In this document: positions 12,558 to 19,827 of the stretch, piece by piece
Layout of the letters: the number at the start of each line of letters is the position of its first letter
Position numbering within the stretch: the stretch's first letter is position 1
Source: a virus
Virus record (IMG/VR): IMGVR_UViG_3300023084_000110
Location: 1-26,126 of that record
Strand: one strand, 5' to 3'
Length of the DNA: 26,126 bases
Position numbers and translations under genes: made by a program
The notes under the pieces: generated by a model
What the model saw: the letters and a program-made list of their open reading frames with translations, nothing else
What the model was told of the DNA's origin: nothing
Database searches by the model: none

Positions 12558-13153
12558 CTAGTAATCTCCGGTATAGAAATATATATGGGTTTATTAGTCC
12601 TAATATGTGTGACTTCATATATGTTAATACCAAACATTTCACCGACAGGATAGCAGTCTTCTCCAACCCTGATCTTATCACGAACGTTAACTATTTCCTC
12701 TAAAGAATCATTTAGAAGTTTTTCATTCATGACCTTATATACACCGGGGGAAAGCCTTTGGTCCTCTAGAACAAACCACTCGGTCTGCTCTTCTAAAAAG
12801 TCTAGGGAATCTATACCAAATTCCTTTAGACCCTTTAGGATAGTTCCTTCATTAACAGAATACTTATCCTTCAACAAATATAATGCTGCAGCATAAGATG
12901 CAATCTTAGTTTTACCAAATGGGAGTTTATTCAGTAATCTTTTGACATTAAACACAAGCCGGATGAACGGCGTATAGTAGTTTTTATACGCGTCTCTATC
13001 CTCTAGACTATTCGTGTTAAACGATTTAAGTCTTTTACCGTCTTTATCTATAATACCGTATTCATATGCCTTAGTCTTTTCCCATGGCGTTGTAAGAAGC
13101 CTAAGGAATCTAAGTGTATAAATTATATCACCGGTAGATTTAAATATACCCAT
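12554..13153 (-). CDS. 199-aa conserved T4-like phage protein, unknown function
   Basis: The N-terminal half (IIYTLRFLRLLTTPWEKTKAYEYGIIDKDGKRLK, split by a hydrophobic helix around residues 10-20) and the following ...YYTPFIRLVFNVKRLLNKLPFGKTKIASYAAALYLLKDK helix resemble a conserved hypothetical of marine T4-like phages, recalled only by pattern. The C-terminal third (VYKVMNEKLLNDSLEEIVNVRDKI, then GEMFGINIYEVTHIRTNKPIYIS) looks like a small beta-domain of the type found at the end of packaged or regulatory phage proteins. No catalytic residues are apparent. It starts one base inside the next upstream gene's stop and ends with an ATGA overlap. I assign no function. Confidence 0.6.
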   Translation of the reverse strand: MGIFKSTGDIIYTLRFLRLLTTPWEKTKAYEYGIIDKDGKRLKSFNTNSLEDRDAYKNYYTPFIRLVFNVKRLLNKLPFGKTKIASYAAALYLLKDKYSVNEGTILKGLKEFGIDSLDFLEEQTEWFVLEDQRLSPGVYKVMNEKLLNDSLEEIVNVRDKIRVGEDCYPVGEMFGINIYEVTHIRTNKPIYISIPEITR

Positions 13154-13521
13154 TATATTTTTCTTAGCCTTTCTACCACAGTCTTATCCATCGGAATCTC
13201 TGTATATTGATCATTCTTAATATGACGAAGGAATATCAAAAACGGTTTCAACATAGGCCAATAGTCTGGCTTAATTTGAAATTCTAACATTTTTAAACTA
13301 GGCTCTATATCAAACACATTAAATATAACAATAAGATGGTTCAGTATCAATCTTTCAGAAAGCTGACCATCATTAGCATACCTGTAGAATAGCCTTTTTA
13401 AATATTTAAATCTTTTCAGGTCATCATAAAATTCTTCTGCATCTATAACATTCGGTTTATAATAATTTCGAGCTGCGTATAACAAAAAGTTTTCATCAGT
13501 TAGAGTTTCAAATAATTTCAT
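13153..13521 (-). CDS. 122-aa conserved T4-like phage protein (DUF7207-like), unknown function
   Basis: The sequence MKLFETLTDENFLLYAARNY continues with a DAEEFYDDLKRFKYLKRLFYRY helix and LSERLILNHLIVIFNVFDIEPSLKML. It ends in a WPMLKPFLIFLRHI segment. This order is well conserved in T4-like cyanophages (recollection; I believe it is classed as DUF7207). It is almost entirely helical and lacks Cys and catalytic motifs. AAGGGC precedes the ATG. Its constant position beside virion genes suggests a virion-assembly or DNA-packaging-related function, but there is no direct evidence in the sequence. Confidence 0.65.
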   Translation of the reverse strand: MKLFETLTDENFLLYAARNYYKPNVIDAEEFYDDLKRFKYLKRLFYRYANDGQLSERLILNHLIVIFNVFDIEPSLKMLEFQIKPDYWPMLKPFLIFLRHIKNDQYTEIPMDKTVVERLRKI

Positions 13522-13533
13522 CTTAGGCCCTTA

Positions 13534-13917
13534 TTAACCTAGGATACCTCTCAAAGTCTCAATTAGTTTCGCTTTCGATTTTCTACGATCTAGTTCTACA
13601 CCATTTTCTCTGCCGAGAGATTCCAATTCTGCTTTAGTCATTTCTTCTAGACTATCTATAACACCATCATCATTCAGGTCTGCGATAACGTCATCGTTCT
13701 CTTCTTCGACGAATCCGGCTGCAGCCATTGCTGCTTGGATTTTACCCTCTTGATTCATATCTTGAATTTCTTCAAACGAAGGCATTCCATAGAATTCGTC
13801 GATCTGGGCTTGATTAAATCTAGATGAAACTAGAAGTTCATTTGTGTTAGGATCAACCCAGCCCTTCGATAAGACTGGGACTGCACCTCTGCACCAATTA
13901 GGTGGTTTTATAGCCAT
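13534..13917 (-). CDS. Virion-region protein with EF-hand and SAP/HeH-like motif, 127 aa
   Basis: Residues 80-91 form a canonical EF-hand calcium loop (D-L-N-D-D-G-V-I-D-S-L-E, with ligands at positions 1, 3, 5, 9 and 12). Residues 93-126 (MTKAELESLGREN...KAKLIETLRGIL) match the two-helix SAP/HeH/LEM-like motif often found at the ends of phage proteins. The N-terminal 45 residues (PPNWCRGAVPVLSKGWVDPNTNELLVSS, then QAQIDEFYG) resemble a conserved T4-like cyanophage N-terminus. The two small motifs abut each other. Calcium binding in seawater and nucleic-acid or protein contact are both plausible. The function is unproven. AGGAG sits seven bases before the ATG. Confidence 0.65.
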   Translation of the reverse strand: MAIKPPNWCRGAVPVLSKGWVDPNTNELLVSSRFNQAQIDEFYGMPSFEEIQDMNQEGKIQAAMAAAGFVEEENDDVIADLNDDGVIDSLEEMTKAELESLGRENGVELDRRKSKAKLIETLRGILG

Positions 13918-13926
13918 TATATTCTC

Positions 13927-14550
13927 CTACTCTTTAGTTACCGCTCCAGCTACAGGATTAATAATTTTCTTATCACCTGCCTTATTATCGTTGGAACGTG
14001 GTTTAGCATTCGGCCCGGCTCTATTTGCTTTAGAAGCATCGTCATGACCTAGCTTATCATAGTTGCTTTGCTTGCTGCTATCATCTACAGCATTATCAGC
14101 TCTCATATCCTCAGCACCTTTGTTACCTTTTTCGGTGTCGCCCCACTCTTGAGACTTAGCTGCTTTTTTATAGTGTGCATCGCGTTTCTCAAGAATACGG
14201 GCATATATGGTTGGGATAGTAGATTCTGCAGCCATTCCAGCTTCTGCATTAGGATCCTTTTTCTCTTTCTTATCCTTTTTAGGATTCATTATCACTTCTT
14301 CCTCTTCACCCACAGGTTTTTTGCTTTCCTTTTGATCGGCGATAGCTTTCGCTGTATCTTTTTTCATAGTCACTGGGTGTTTCTTACCATTAAAGGTAAA
14401 GTGGGATTGTCCAGCTTTATGCGCTGCAGCAGCTGCACCCATATAGGCATTACGTTCTGCTGTTGGAATCTCTTCCGGAATTAAAAATTTTGATTCATTA
14501 ACGCTGACTTCAGAATATCTTTCAGCCAACTTTTTGATCCATTCGCTCAT
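13927..14550 (-). CDS. 207-aa low-complexity, charged late protein (possible internal virion protein)
   Basis: The protein opens MSEWIKKLAERYSEVSVNES and then has an Ala/Lys-rich middle (YMGAAAAAHKAGQSHFTFNGKKHPV, residues 36-60) and a Lys/Asp/Glu stretch (NPKKDKKEKKDPN). A C-terminal half follows, rich in Asp, Lys, Asn and Ala with almost no hydrophobic core. The segment ARILEKRDAHYKKAAKSQEW recalls modules found in the packaged low-complexity proteins of cyanophages. It is probably disordered. AAGGAG lies six bases before the ATG, one of the strongest in the block, implying high expression. An internal capsid protein is my best guess; a scaffold-type role is also possible. Confidence 0.55.
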   Translation of the reverse strand: MSEWIKKLAERYSEVSVNESKFLIPEEIPTAERNAYMGAAAAAHKAGQSHFTFNGKKHPVTMKKDTAKAIADQKESKKPVGEEEEVIMNPKKDKKEKKDPNAEAGMAAESTIPTIYARILEKRDAHYKKAAKSQEWGDTEKGNKGAEDMRADNAVDDSSKQSNYDKLGHDDASKANRAGPNAKPRSNDNKAGDKKIINPVAGAVTKE

Positions 14551-14563
14551 GATTGTTTTCTCC

Positions 14564-14842
14564 TTACATCCAAAGTTGAGCTGCGATTGATCCTGAAATA
14601 GCTATTAGTGCTATCCAGAATAGTTTATTTATTGTATGTACCGTACGACAGTTGTCTTCAACTTTTTTTTCTATTGCGTCAAGTTTTTCTGAAAACTTGT
14701 TCATACGTTCCCATGATCGTTCACGATATTCATTATAAGCATCCATCTTCTCTTCAAAGCGAGCAATAGAGACTATTACATCACCAAGCTTGTCGAGCTT
14801 TTCTTCGATCCGATCTAGTCTGTTATTTGTACTCTCTGGCAT
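14564..14842 (-). CDS. 92-aa coiled-coil protein with C-terminal transmembrane helix (holin/XhlA-like topology)
   Basis: From the ATG at 14842 (AGGA eight bases upstream) the protein is MPESTNNRLDRIEEKLDKLG..., an uninterrupted charged coiled coil to about residue 70. A single membrane helix follows (LFWIALIAISGSIAAQLW, 74-91) at the very C-terminus. This tail-anchored topology is that of XhlA-type hemolysin/holin accessory proteins found beside lysis genes. A longer in-frame reading to 15034 lies inside the neighbouring DUF6321-like gene and is rejected. It begins 10 bases after that gene's stop. A membrane role in lysis is likely, but a structural coiled-coil protein is also possible. Confidence 0.65.
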   Translation of the reverse strand: MPESTNNRLDRIEEKLDKLGDVIVSIARFEEKMDAYNEYRERSWERMNKFSEKLDAIEKKVEDNCRTVHTINKLFWIALIAISGSIAAQLWM

Positions 14843-14852
14843 ATCTATAATC

Positions 14853-15161
14853 CTACCACTTTTCCTTATCAGCCCAATAAGCGGCTGACATTTTGCCTTT
14901 AGCAATGTTCTTAGCGTGTCTAGCCTTAAACGACTTACGTCTAGCTTTTTGACGATCCGACTCACCTTTCTTAGGTGCTCCTGCAGTAGTAACACCAGCT
15001 TGTCCAAATCGAATTGTTTTAACTTTATCGCCATCCTTTGCTACCACAATGTGACTCTTTGTTGGGTGACCGGGAGTACGTTTAGGTTTATTGAAACCTT
15101 TTACCCCCGCTCTAGCAATCCTAGGATCTTTTTCTTCGCAGAAAATCTTAAAGGTAATCAT
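14853..15161 (-). CDS. DUF6321-like basic phage protein, 102 aa
   Basis: The C-terminal two thirds (KTIRFGQAGV, then KARRKSFKARHAKN and GKMSAAYWADKEKW) are a motif set I associate with DUF6321, common in cyanophage and other phage virion clusters. The N-terminus MITFKIFCEEKDPRIARAGV resembles the M-x-F-x-x-(F/Y)-(L/I/C)-E pattern shared by other late proteins here. It is strongly basic, so contact with packaged DNA is plausible. The ATG overlaps the stop of the 851-aa gene (ATGA). The domain name is from memory. Confidence 0.68.
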   Translation of the reverse strand: MITFKIFCEEKDPRIARAGVKGFNKPKRTPGHPTKSHIVVAKDGDKVKTIRFGQAGVTTAGAPKKGESDRQKARRKSFKARHAKNIAKGKMSAAYWADKEKW

Positions 15162-17713
15162 TTCTTATTCCTATTTTTAGAATTATAAGGATGATCTGGA
15201 CCTAACATAGAATCTACTGCTGCCTGTCTATCTTGGGGCCTACGCTTTTCCCAGTTGTTAGTCGTAGCGTCTTTTTTTCCCGACATAGAACCTGTTTTTA
15301 CTACGCCAGATTTTTTAATCTTATTAATAAGCTGCATGTTTCTCATAGAGGCGGATTCGGTCTTAGGGGCTTCTGCAGATTTTTTAGCGGCCATTTTTGC
15401 CAGCCGTTTCGCAAGATTTTTTGTTTTTATAACATTACCAAACTGATCTTTTCTTTCAGGCTCGGGCTTCTTCCATCCGGTATCTGTTTTCCATTCACCT
15501 TTTTCTTCCCTAATCGAAGCTTTATAAAGTTCTAATCCCTTCGCATACTTAGGATTCTTCATCATTTTTTTAGACTCGGGATTATCAGGATTTTGGTGAG
15601 CCATACGTACAGTTGGTTCATCTAAATTATGCTTTTTCATATGATCCTTATATACACCAAACTTTTTAGAGTCCACACTTGGCCCGAATCTATTTCTCAT
15701 TGTGGTCATTGTGTGGCGTGGTCCGGCCTCAGATACGGTTTCTTCTTTTCTTAGCATTTTAAAAGTTTTGTTAACAGCTTTATCATCAGCCCTTTTTAGA
15801 CCAGTTTCACGGTTAGACATCTTCTTTACAGCTTTATCAAACCCAGGCTTATCGCCACGTACGGTACTGGCAAGAGCAGAGTTTTTAGCACGGTTTAAAC
15901 CAGACTTAGCTTTATCTTTGTAACTTCTCATTGCCTGTGGTGTATCAAGAACTTCATCAACTTGTACAGAATCTTTGATATTGTTTTTCTTTTTGTACTT
16001 GTCGTATTGACCGTCTGGATTGATACCACGCTTACGAGCTTTTGCATCAGCCTTATCAGTGTCCATCATATGCTTAGCATAACCCATTTTAGCCATTTTT
16101 GGATCTTGCTTTTTATGCTCTGCATCTTTCTGATCTTGCCGCTTCTTACGAATTGCCTGCATGTTCTTCATGGTCATTAGACGATCTTTAGATGTGTACT
16201 TACCACCAAACATACCAGACTTATCAGCATACTTAGCAGATGTGCCAACTGCTTCGTCAAGTTCTACTTCTTCTTTTTTGAGGCCGGATAATTTCATACG
16301 AGCATCATAGTGTTTAGCTCTATCCATACTACGATTTAGACCCATTTTATGAAGTTTATCAGTTGCCTTATTTCTATCAATTTCTGTTTTGGCTGTTGCT
16401 GTCCGTGCTTTATTTCTAGCTTGTTTTTCTCTTTCACGTCTAAGGTCGGAAGCTAAGTCCTCATTCGTTTGGGCATCGTCGTCATTCATCATATAACGAT
16501 GTGCAGTGTTTAAATAGTCTGCGGCCTTAGTGATTTTATTTTGTACCCACTCTGGTAAGTTTTGATCGTCAGAGAACATCTTAATCATGTGCTCTGCATC
16601 TGTTAGAATACCTTTTAGCTGGGTCTTAGCCATTGCACCTTCGTTATCATATTCGCCAGGATCTTTCTCTTCCATTGTTGACCGAGGTCTTTTATTCATA
16701 ACTGTTTGAGTACGCTTTGTTACTTTATCAAGTTTTTTATCAATGTGTTTCATAGTCGGACTAGTTATACCAAGACGGCCAAACGCATCAGCTTCTGTGT
16801 AAGACTCTTTTTTAATCCAGTTCTTTCCTTCTGGATTATATGCATCGTACATGCAGCTTTCACTCTTTGGTTTACCAAATTCGTCACCACAGTGTTTGCA
16901 GCACATACCGTTCATGTCTTTTTCTTCTTTGACTGCCTTACGGGCTTTATTGAACATAGCATCGTCACCAGTAATCATGCCAATTAATTCTCCAAGCATA
17001 TCGAATAGAATGCCCCGTTCTTTTTGTGGAACAGCTTTACCATCCTTCATAAGTGTTAAGGCACGAACGATCTTCGTCATATCCTTTTTATCCATAAGAC
17101 CTAGGCGAACAAGCTGCTTAACCTTTTCCATTTCCGGATCTTGTGCTTCTAGAATCTCTGTCCCTTCTTTTACTGACTCGTTATATTGATTGGCCCTCTG
17201 AGTTGCTGCATGTGCCGCTCGGCTTCCTCCGCCACTAGCTACCTCAGGACGAAGATGTTTTGGCTTAGAAAGATAATTATCGTAATATGATGCGGCTTTC
17301 ATATGGGCTCTTGCAGCAGCTTTGTGTACTGATGCAGCCATTCTATCACCATCTTTATGTGCTTTTTCAGCTTGTCGCTCGTGATGATTAGCTTGATCTT
17401 CATGTGCATCAGCGCGGCTCTCAATGCTACCTTTTAAATATGCTCCTTCTGCAACTCTTTTGGCTGTGGCGGTTGCAATGGCCATTTTCTTTTTCATATC
17501 CATACCTGGGTTATCCCTTTCCATAGCCTTTGCAATCTCCTCCCGCTTCTTTTTCTCAGCAGGGGTCAAAGTCTTTTCATTGGTCTCTTCCTTTTTCACA
17601 GGAACCATCCGGATTTTAATTTTACCATCCTTATCAGTATATTTCTCAGGCTTCTTATCAGCCGATTGCGTGGTCCTATCCCAGTTTTCTTTCATTTCTT
17701 TTATGGTTTTCAT
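15158..17713 (-). CDS. 851-aa modular Lys/Ala/Met-rich virion protein (LPEWVQ-module)
   Basis: This large, highly charged protein appears to be a string of modules. An Ala/His/Lys-rich helix lies at about residues 95-145 (repeated A-H-K-A pattern). A helical ITGDDAMF(N)KARKAVKEE unit lies near 220-263, and a Cys cluster (CCKHCG, 271-276, plus C287) might bind zinc. A module ending LPEWVQNKITKAADYLNTAH (386-405) is very frequent in cyanophage and pelagiphage structural proteins (recollection). A long Lys/Asp/Met-rich disordered tail follows. Sites of the form ILE/A (187-190), LDE/A (485-488) and VAE/G (88-90) resemble T4 prohead-protease cleavage points. It is probably an internal or core protein, possibly processed. 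Confidence 0.6.
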   Translation of the reverse strand: MKTIKEMKENWDRTTQSADKKPEKYTDKDGKIKIRMVPVKKEETNEKTLTPAEKKKREEIAKAMERDNPGMDMKKKMAIATATAKRVAEGAYLKGSIESRADAHEDQANHHERQAEKAHKDGDRMAASVHKAAARAHMKAASYYDNYLSKPKHLRPEVASGGGSRAAHAATQRANQYNESVKEGTEILEAQDPEMEKVKQLVRLGLMDKKDMTKIVRALTLMKDGKAVPQKERGILFDMLGELIGMITGDDAMFNKARKAVKEEKDMNGMCCKHCGDEFGKPKSESCMYDAYNPEGKNWIKKESYTEADAFGRLGITSPTMKHIDKKLDKVTKRTQTVMNKRPRSTMEEKDPGEYDNEGAMAKTQLKGILTDAEHMIKMFSDDQNLPEWVQNKITKAADYLNTAHRYMMNDDDAQTNEDLASDLRREREKQARNKARTATAKTEIDRNKATDKLHKMGLNRSMDRAKHYDARMKLSGLKKEEVELDEAVGTSAKYADKSGMFGGKYTSKDRLMTMKNMQAIRKKRQDQKDAEHKKQDPKMAKMGYAKHMMDTDKADAKARKRGINPDGQYDKYKKKNNIKDSVQVDEVLDTPQAMRSYKDKAKSGLNRAKNSALASTVRGDKPGFDKAVKKMSNRETGLKRADDKAVNKTFKMLRKEETVSEAGPRHTMTTMRNRFGPSVDSKKFGVYKDHMKKHNLDEPTVRMAHQNPDNPESKKMMKNPKYAKGLELYKASIREEKGEWKTDTGWKKPEPERKDQFGNVIKTKNLAKRLAKMAAKKSAEAPKTESASMRNMQLINKIKKSGVVKTGSMSGKKDATTNNWEKRRPQDRQAAVDSMLGPDHPYNSKNRNKK

Positions 17714-17967
17714 TTATTTAACCTCGCTTTTTGCTTAGCCCATAGATCGGGATCGCCTTTAACTCTTGTTCTTCCACCAGTAATAAAACTATTTACTCTA
17801 GCCATTCCCCATTGTTGTGGGGTGGTACCAGGCTTGTGGCCAACCTTCCAAGCTGCTACGCCTCTGCTATAAACCTTTTTCAGGATTCCTAATGAGAATC
17901 CTGATTTCTTAGCTTTATCAGCCAGAGCTGAATCTGAACTCTCCAAGAATAATTGAAATGATTTCAT
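17710..17967 (-). CDS. DUF5824-like phage protein, 85 aa, with capsid-targeting-like N-terminus
   Basis: The segment AWKVGHKPGTTPQQWGMARV (residues 39-58) followed by NSFITGG is a recurrent phage motif that I recall as DUF5824, preceded here by a K-K-S-G-F-S-L-G-I-L-K-K-V-Y-S-R-G helix. The N-terminus MKSFQLFLES strongly resembles the T4 internal-protein capsid-targeting sequence MKTYQEFIAE as I remember it. The ATG shares a base with the upstream stop (TAATG), and the stop overlaps the 851-aa gene start (ATGA). Its function is unknown. Confidence 0.65.
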   Translation of the reverse strand: MKSFQLFLESSDSALADKAKKSGFSLGILKKVYSRGVAAWKVGHKPGTTPQQWGMARVNSFITGGRTRVKGDPDLWAKQKARLNK

Positions 17968-19370
17968 TAGTTATCCCCGTACATTTGTTTAAACTTTTTC
18001 GTATACTGTGATGGCTTTGTGCCTTTTGCTCTAGCCTTCTTATCACCTGGTGCATCTTTATATAGATCTGGATTACCGTGATCATCACGCTTAGACATTT
18101 TCTTAAAGTGTGCGTCACGTGCTGTCTTTGTAGACTTAGACTTTATACCCATTTGGAATGTAGCAGGCTGTGAGCCTTTGCGGTCATCAATATCAGGATC
18201 TTGGCGAACCTGAATCTTTTCCTGCATAGGTTTTTGCTTTAGATATTTTTTACGAGAGATTGGCGGTCCACCATATTCATTTACATCTTCACCTTGAGCC
18301 TTTTTAATAGCATCAGGTGTAGGCGCACCTTTTTCGCCTTTCTTTCTCATCCGCTCGCCACGTGCGCGCTTAGCCCAAATGTTAGCCCAAAGACCTTCAG
18401 ATTTTTCTCCGGGTGTCATGGATTTAGCTTTTTTAGTAGAATCTGGTGTACCCCATTCGGGTTGATTTGCTTCTTGTAATGATTCTCTAACCACACCATC
18501 ATTGTCGTCGTTAGGAATATCCTGTACATCCCAGTTTACTTGTTGATTGGGATCAACCTTAGAAATATCATCCAGCCAACATCTCCAGGTCTCTCCTTTA
18601 GATTCCACAATAACATAATTCGTACCAAGATGTTGGATGTTACCAACAATCCCATGTCTAGTCATTACGACCTGGTCACCCTTCTCAAATATGTTATCTC
18701 GAATGTAGGCTTCCCTAAGTTCGGATACTGGCTCTAGTTGTACGTGGTTTTTAAATTGCTTAGCCTCTTTTAATCCCATTGCCTTACGAATAGTGTTAAA
18801 CATTTTTTTGGCATCAGGATTAGAAACTGCCTTTGGTAATCCTTGTGAAAAGGATACAAAGTCATTATCCTTTGCAAAGCCTCTCATCTTAGATGCTGAC
18901 ATACCTTCAACACCTTCTGAATCAGGATCTCTTTCACCTGCAGAGATTACTTTAATTGATTTAAAATTATAGAATCCATGGGTAGATTTCTTACCATTAT
19001 ATTTGTTTAGTAAGATGTCAAACTCTCTAAGACGATCTGATCCAACCACCATTACTAGGTTAATAAACCCTTCGTCATACAGAGCAGATGCTGCGGCCAT
19101 AGGATTATTAACTTTTTTATTCATCATAATGGATCGAGCATGCTTAGGGAATAACTTCCTAGCAAATTTAATCTTTTCTTGATATTTTAATGGATTCTTA
19201 TTTTGATCCTGGGATTGGGATAGAAAGACTCTATACGGATTGGATCCAGATTTCTGGGATAAAACATCAAGCAACTTACCATGACCAATCGTCGGGGGAT
19301 TCATCCTCCCGAACGTAAAGAATACAGTCTTTTCCTCTTCTACTAAAAACTGTGAAAAACTGTTAAACAT
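17967..19370 (-). CDS. HIGH-superfamily nucleotidyltransferase fused to a packaged-protein-like tail, 467 aa
   Basis: Residues 15-165 are a cytidylyltransferase/NMNAT-like domain: FFTFGRMNPPTIGHGKLL (17-34) carries the (T/H)xGH motif, VVGSDR (108-113) is the substrate loop, and SASKMR (158-163) replaces the ISSTxxR motif. An SH3/KOW-like beta segment follows (about 228-272, GDQVVMTRHGIVGNIQHLGT then ETWRCWLDD). The remaining 170 residues are basic and low-complexity, including ARDAHFKKMSK and SQYTKKFKQMYG modules. The N-terminus MFNSFSQFLVEEE looks like a capsid-targeting signal, and LKE/A (200-203), LRE/A (218-221) and LQE/A (298-301) could be prohead-protease sites separating the parts. The start at 19370 is favoured because it is one base after the upstream stop. 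The substrate (NMN, CTP-linked or other) is unknown. Confidence 0.75.
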   Translation of the reverse strand: MFNSFSQFLVEEEKTVFFTFGRMNPPTIGHGKLLDVLSQKSGSNPYRVFLSQSQDQNKNPLKYQEKIKFARKLFPKHARSIMMNKKVNNPMAAASALYDEGFINLVMVVGSDRLREFDILLNKYNGKKSTHGFYNFKSIKVISAGERDPDSEGVEGMSASKMRGFAKDNDFVSFSQGLPKAVSNPDAKKMFNTIRKAMGLKEAKQFKNHVQLEPVSELREAYIRDNIFEKGDQVVMTRHGIVGNIQHLGTNYVIVESKGETWRCWLDDISKVDPNQQVNWDVQDIPNDDNDGVVRESLQEANQPEWGTPDSTKKAKSMTPGEKSEGLWANIWAKRARGERMRKKGEKGAPTPDAIKKAQGEDVNEYGGPPISRKKYLKQKPMQEKIQVRQDPDIDDRKGSQPATFQMGIKSKSTKTARDAHFKKMSKRDDHGNPDLYKDAPGDKKARAKGTKPSQYTKKFKQMYGDN

Positions 19371-19371
19371 A

Positions 19372-19827
19372 TTAAGATCGCTTTTTACCCATTTCTGCAC
19401 GTCTTAGTTGTGGTAACAACTTTTTAGCCAACCGGTTAACCCGGGGCTTCATTTTATCTAGACGGGCTTCTATTTCTTTTTTTCTAGAGGGGGTAAGATC
19501 TCTCTTAGCAATACCTTGAGTCAGCTTTTTAGCCATTGCTCTACGAGCAGCTTTTTGGGCTCTCTTAGCTAGAACCTTAGCACTAGCAATTTTAGCTTTG
19601 GCTTTTTTTGCACCAACTTGGATACGGGCTTGGAACTTTTGCATCCGTCTCTTAGCCTTCCGGCGTTGAGCTACTGTCCACGCTTCATCCATTTCTGAAT
19701 TCTCTATCTGGGTTTCCTCTGAAGTGGAAACATCCATTTTTCTTTTTTTCGCCTGACGTTTGATTAATTCATCTTCGCCTGGCATGTTATCTACAGGGGT
19801 AAAATCTTTAAAACTGACCTTTGCCAT
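19372..19827 (-). CDS. 151-aa extremely basic Lys/Arg/Ala-rich protein (probable DNA-binding internal protein)
   Basis: Residues 48-151 are almost entirely Lys, Arg, Ala and Met with helical periodicity (AQRRKAKRRMQKFQARI, AKKAKAKIASAKVLAKRAQK, then KARRAMAKK). This resembles histone-like or condensing internal virion proteins and a basic protein conserved at this place in cyanophages. An acidic N-terminal part (about 1-46) ends at MDE/A, a prohead-protease-like site, after which the basic part begins. Removal of the acidic segment inside the capsid would free the basic part for DNA. GAGGA lies five bases before the ATG, which directly follows the upstream stop (TAAATG). Confidence 0.65.
   Translation of the reverse strand: MAKVSFKDFTPVDNMPGEDELIKRQAKKRKMDVSTSEETQIENSEMDEAWTVAQRRKAKRRMQKFQARIQVGAKKAKAKIASAKVLAKRAQKAARRAMAKKLTQGIAKRDLTPSRKKEIEARLDKMKPRVNRLAKKLLPQLRRAEMGKKRS

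Noticed and set aside
14843-15034. Longer start for the coiled-coil/TM protein
   Set aside because: The extension lies entirely inside the DUF6321-like gene in another frame, while the ATG at 14842 has AGGA upstream and gives a clean coiled-coil start.
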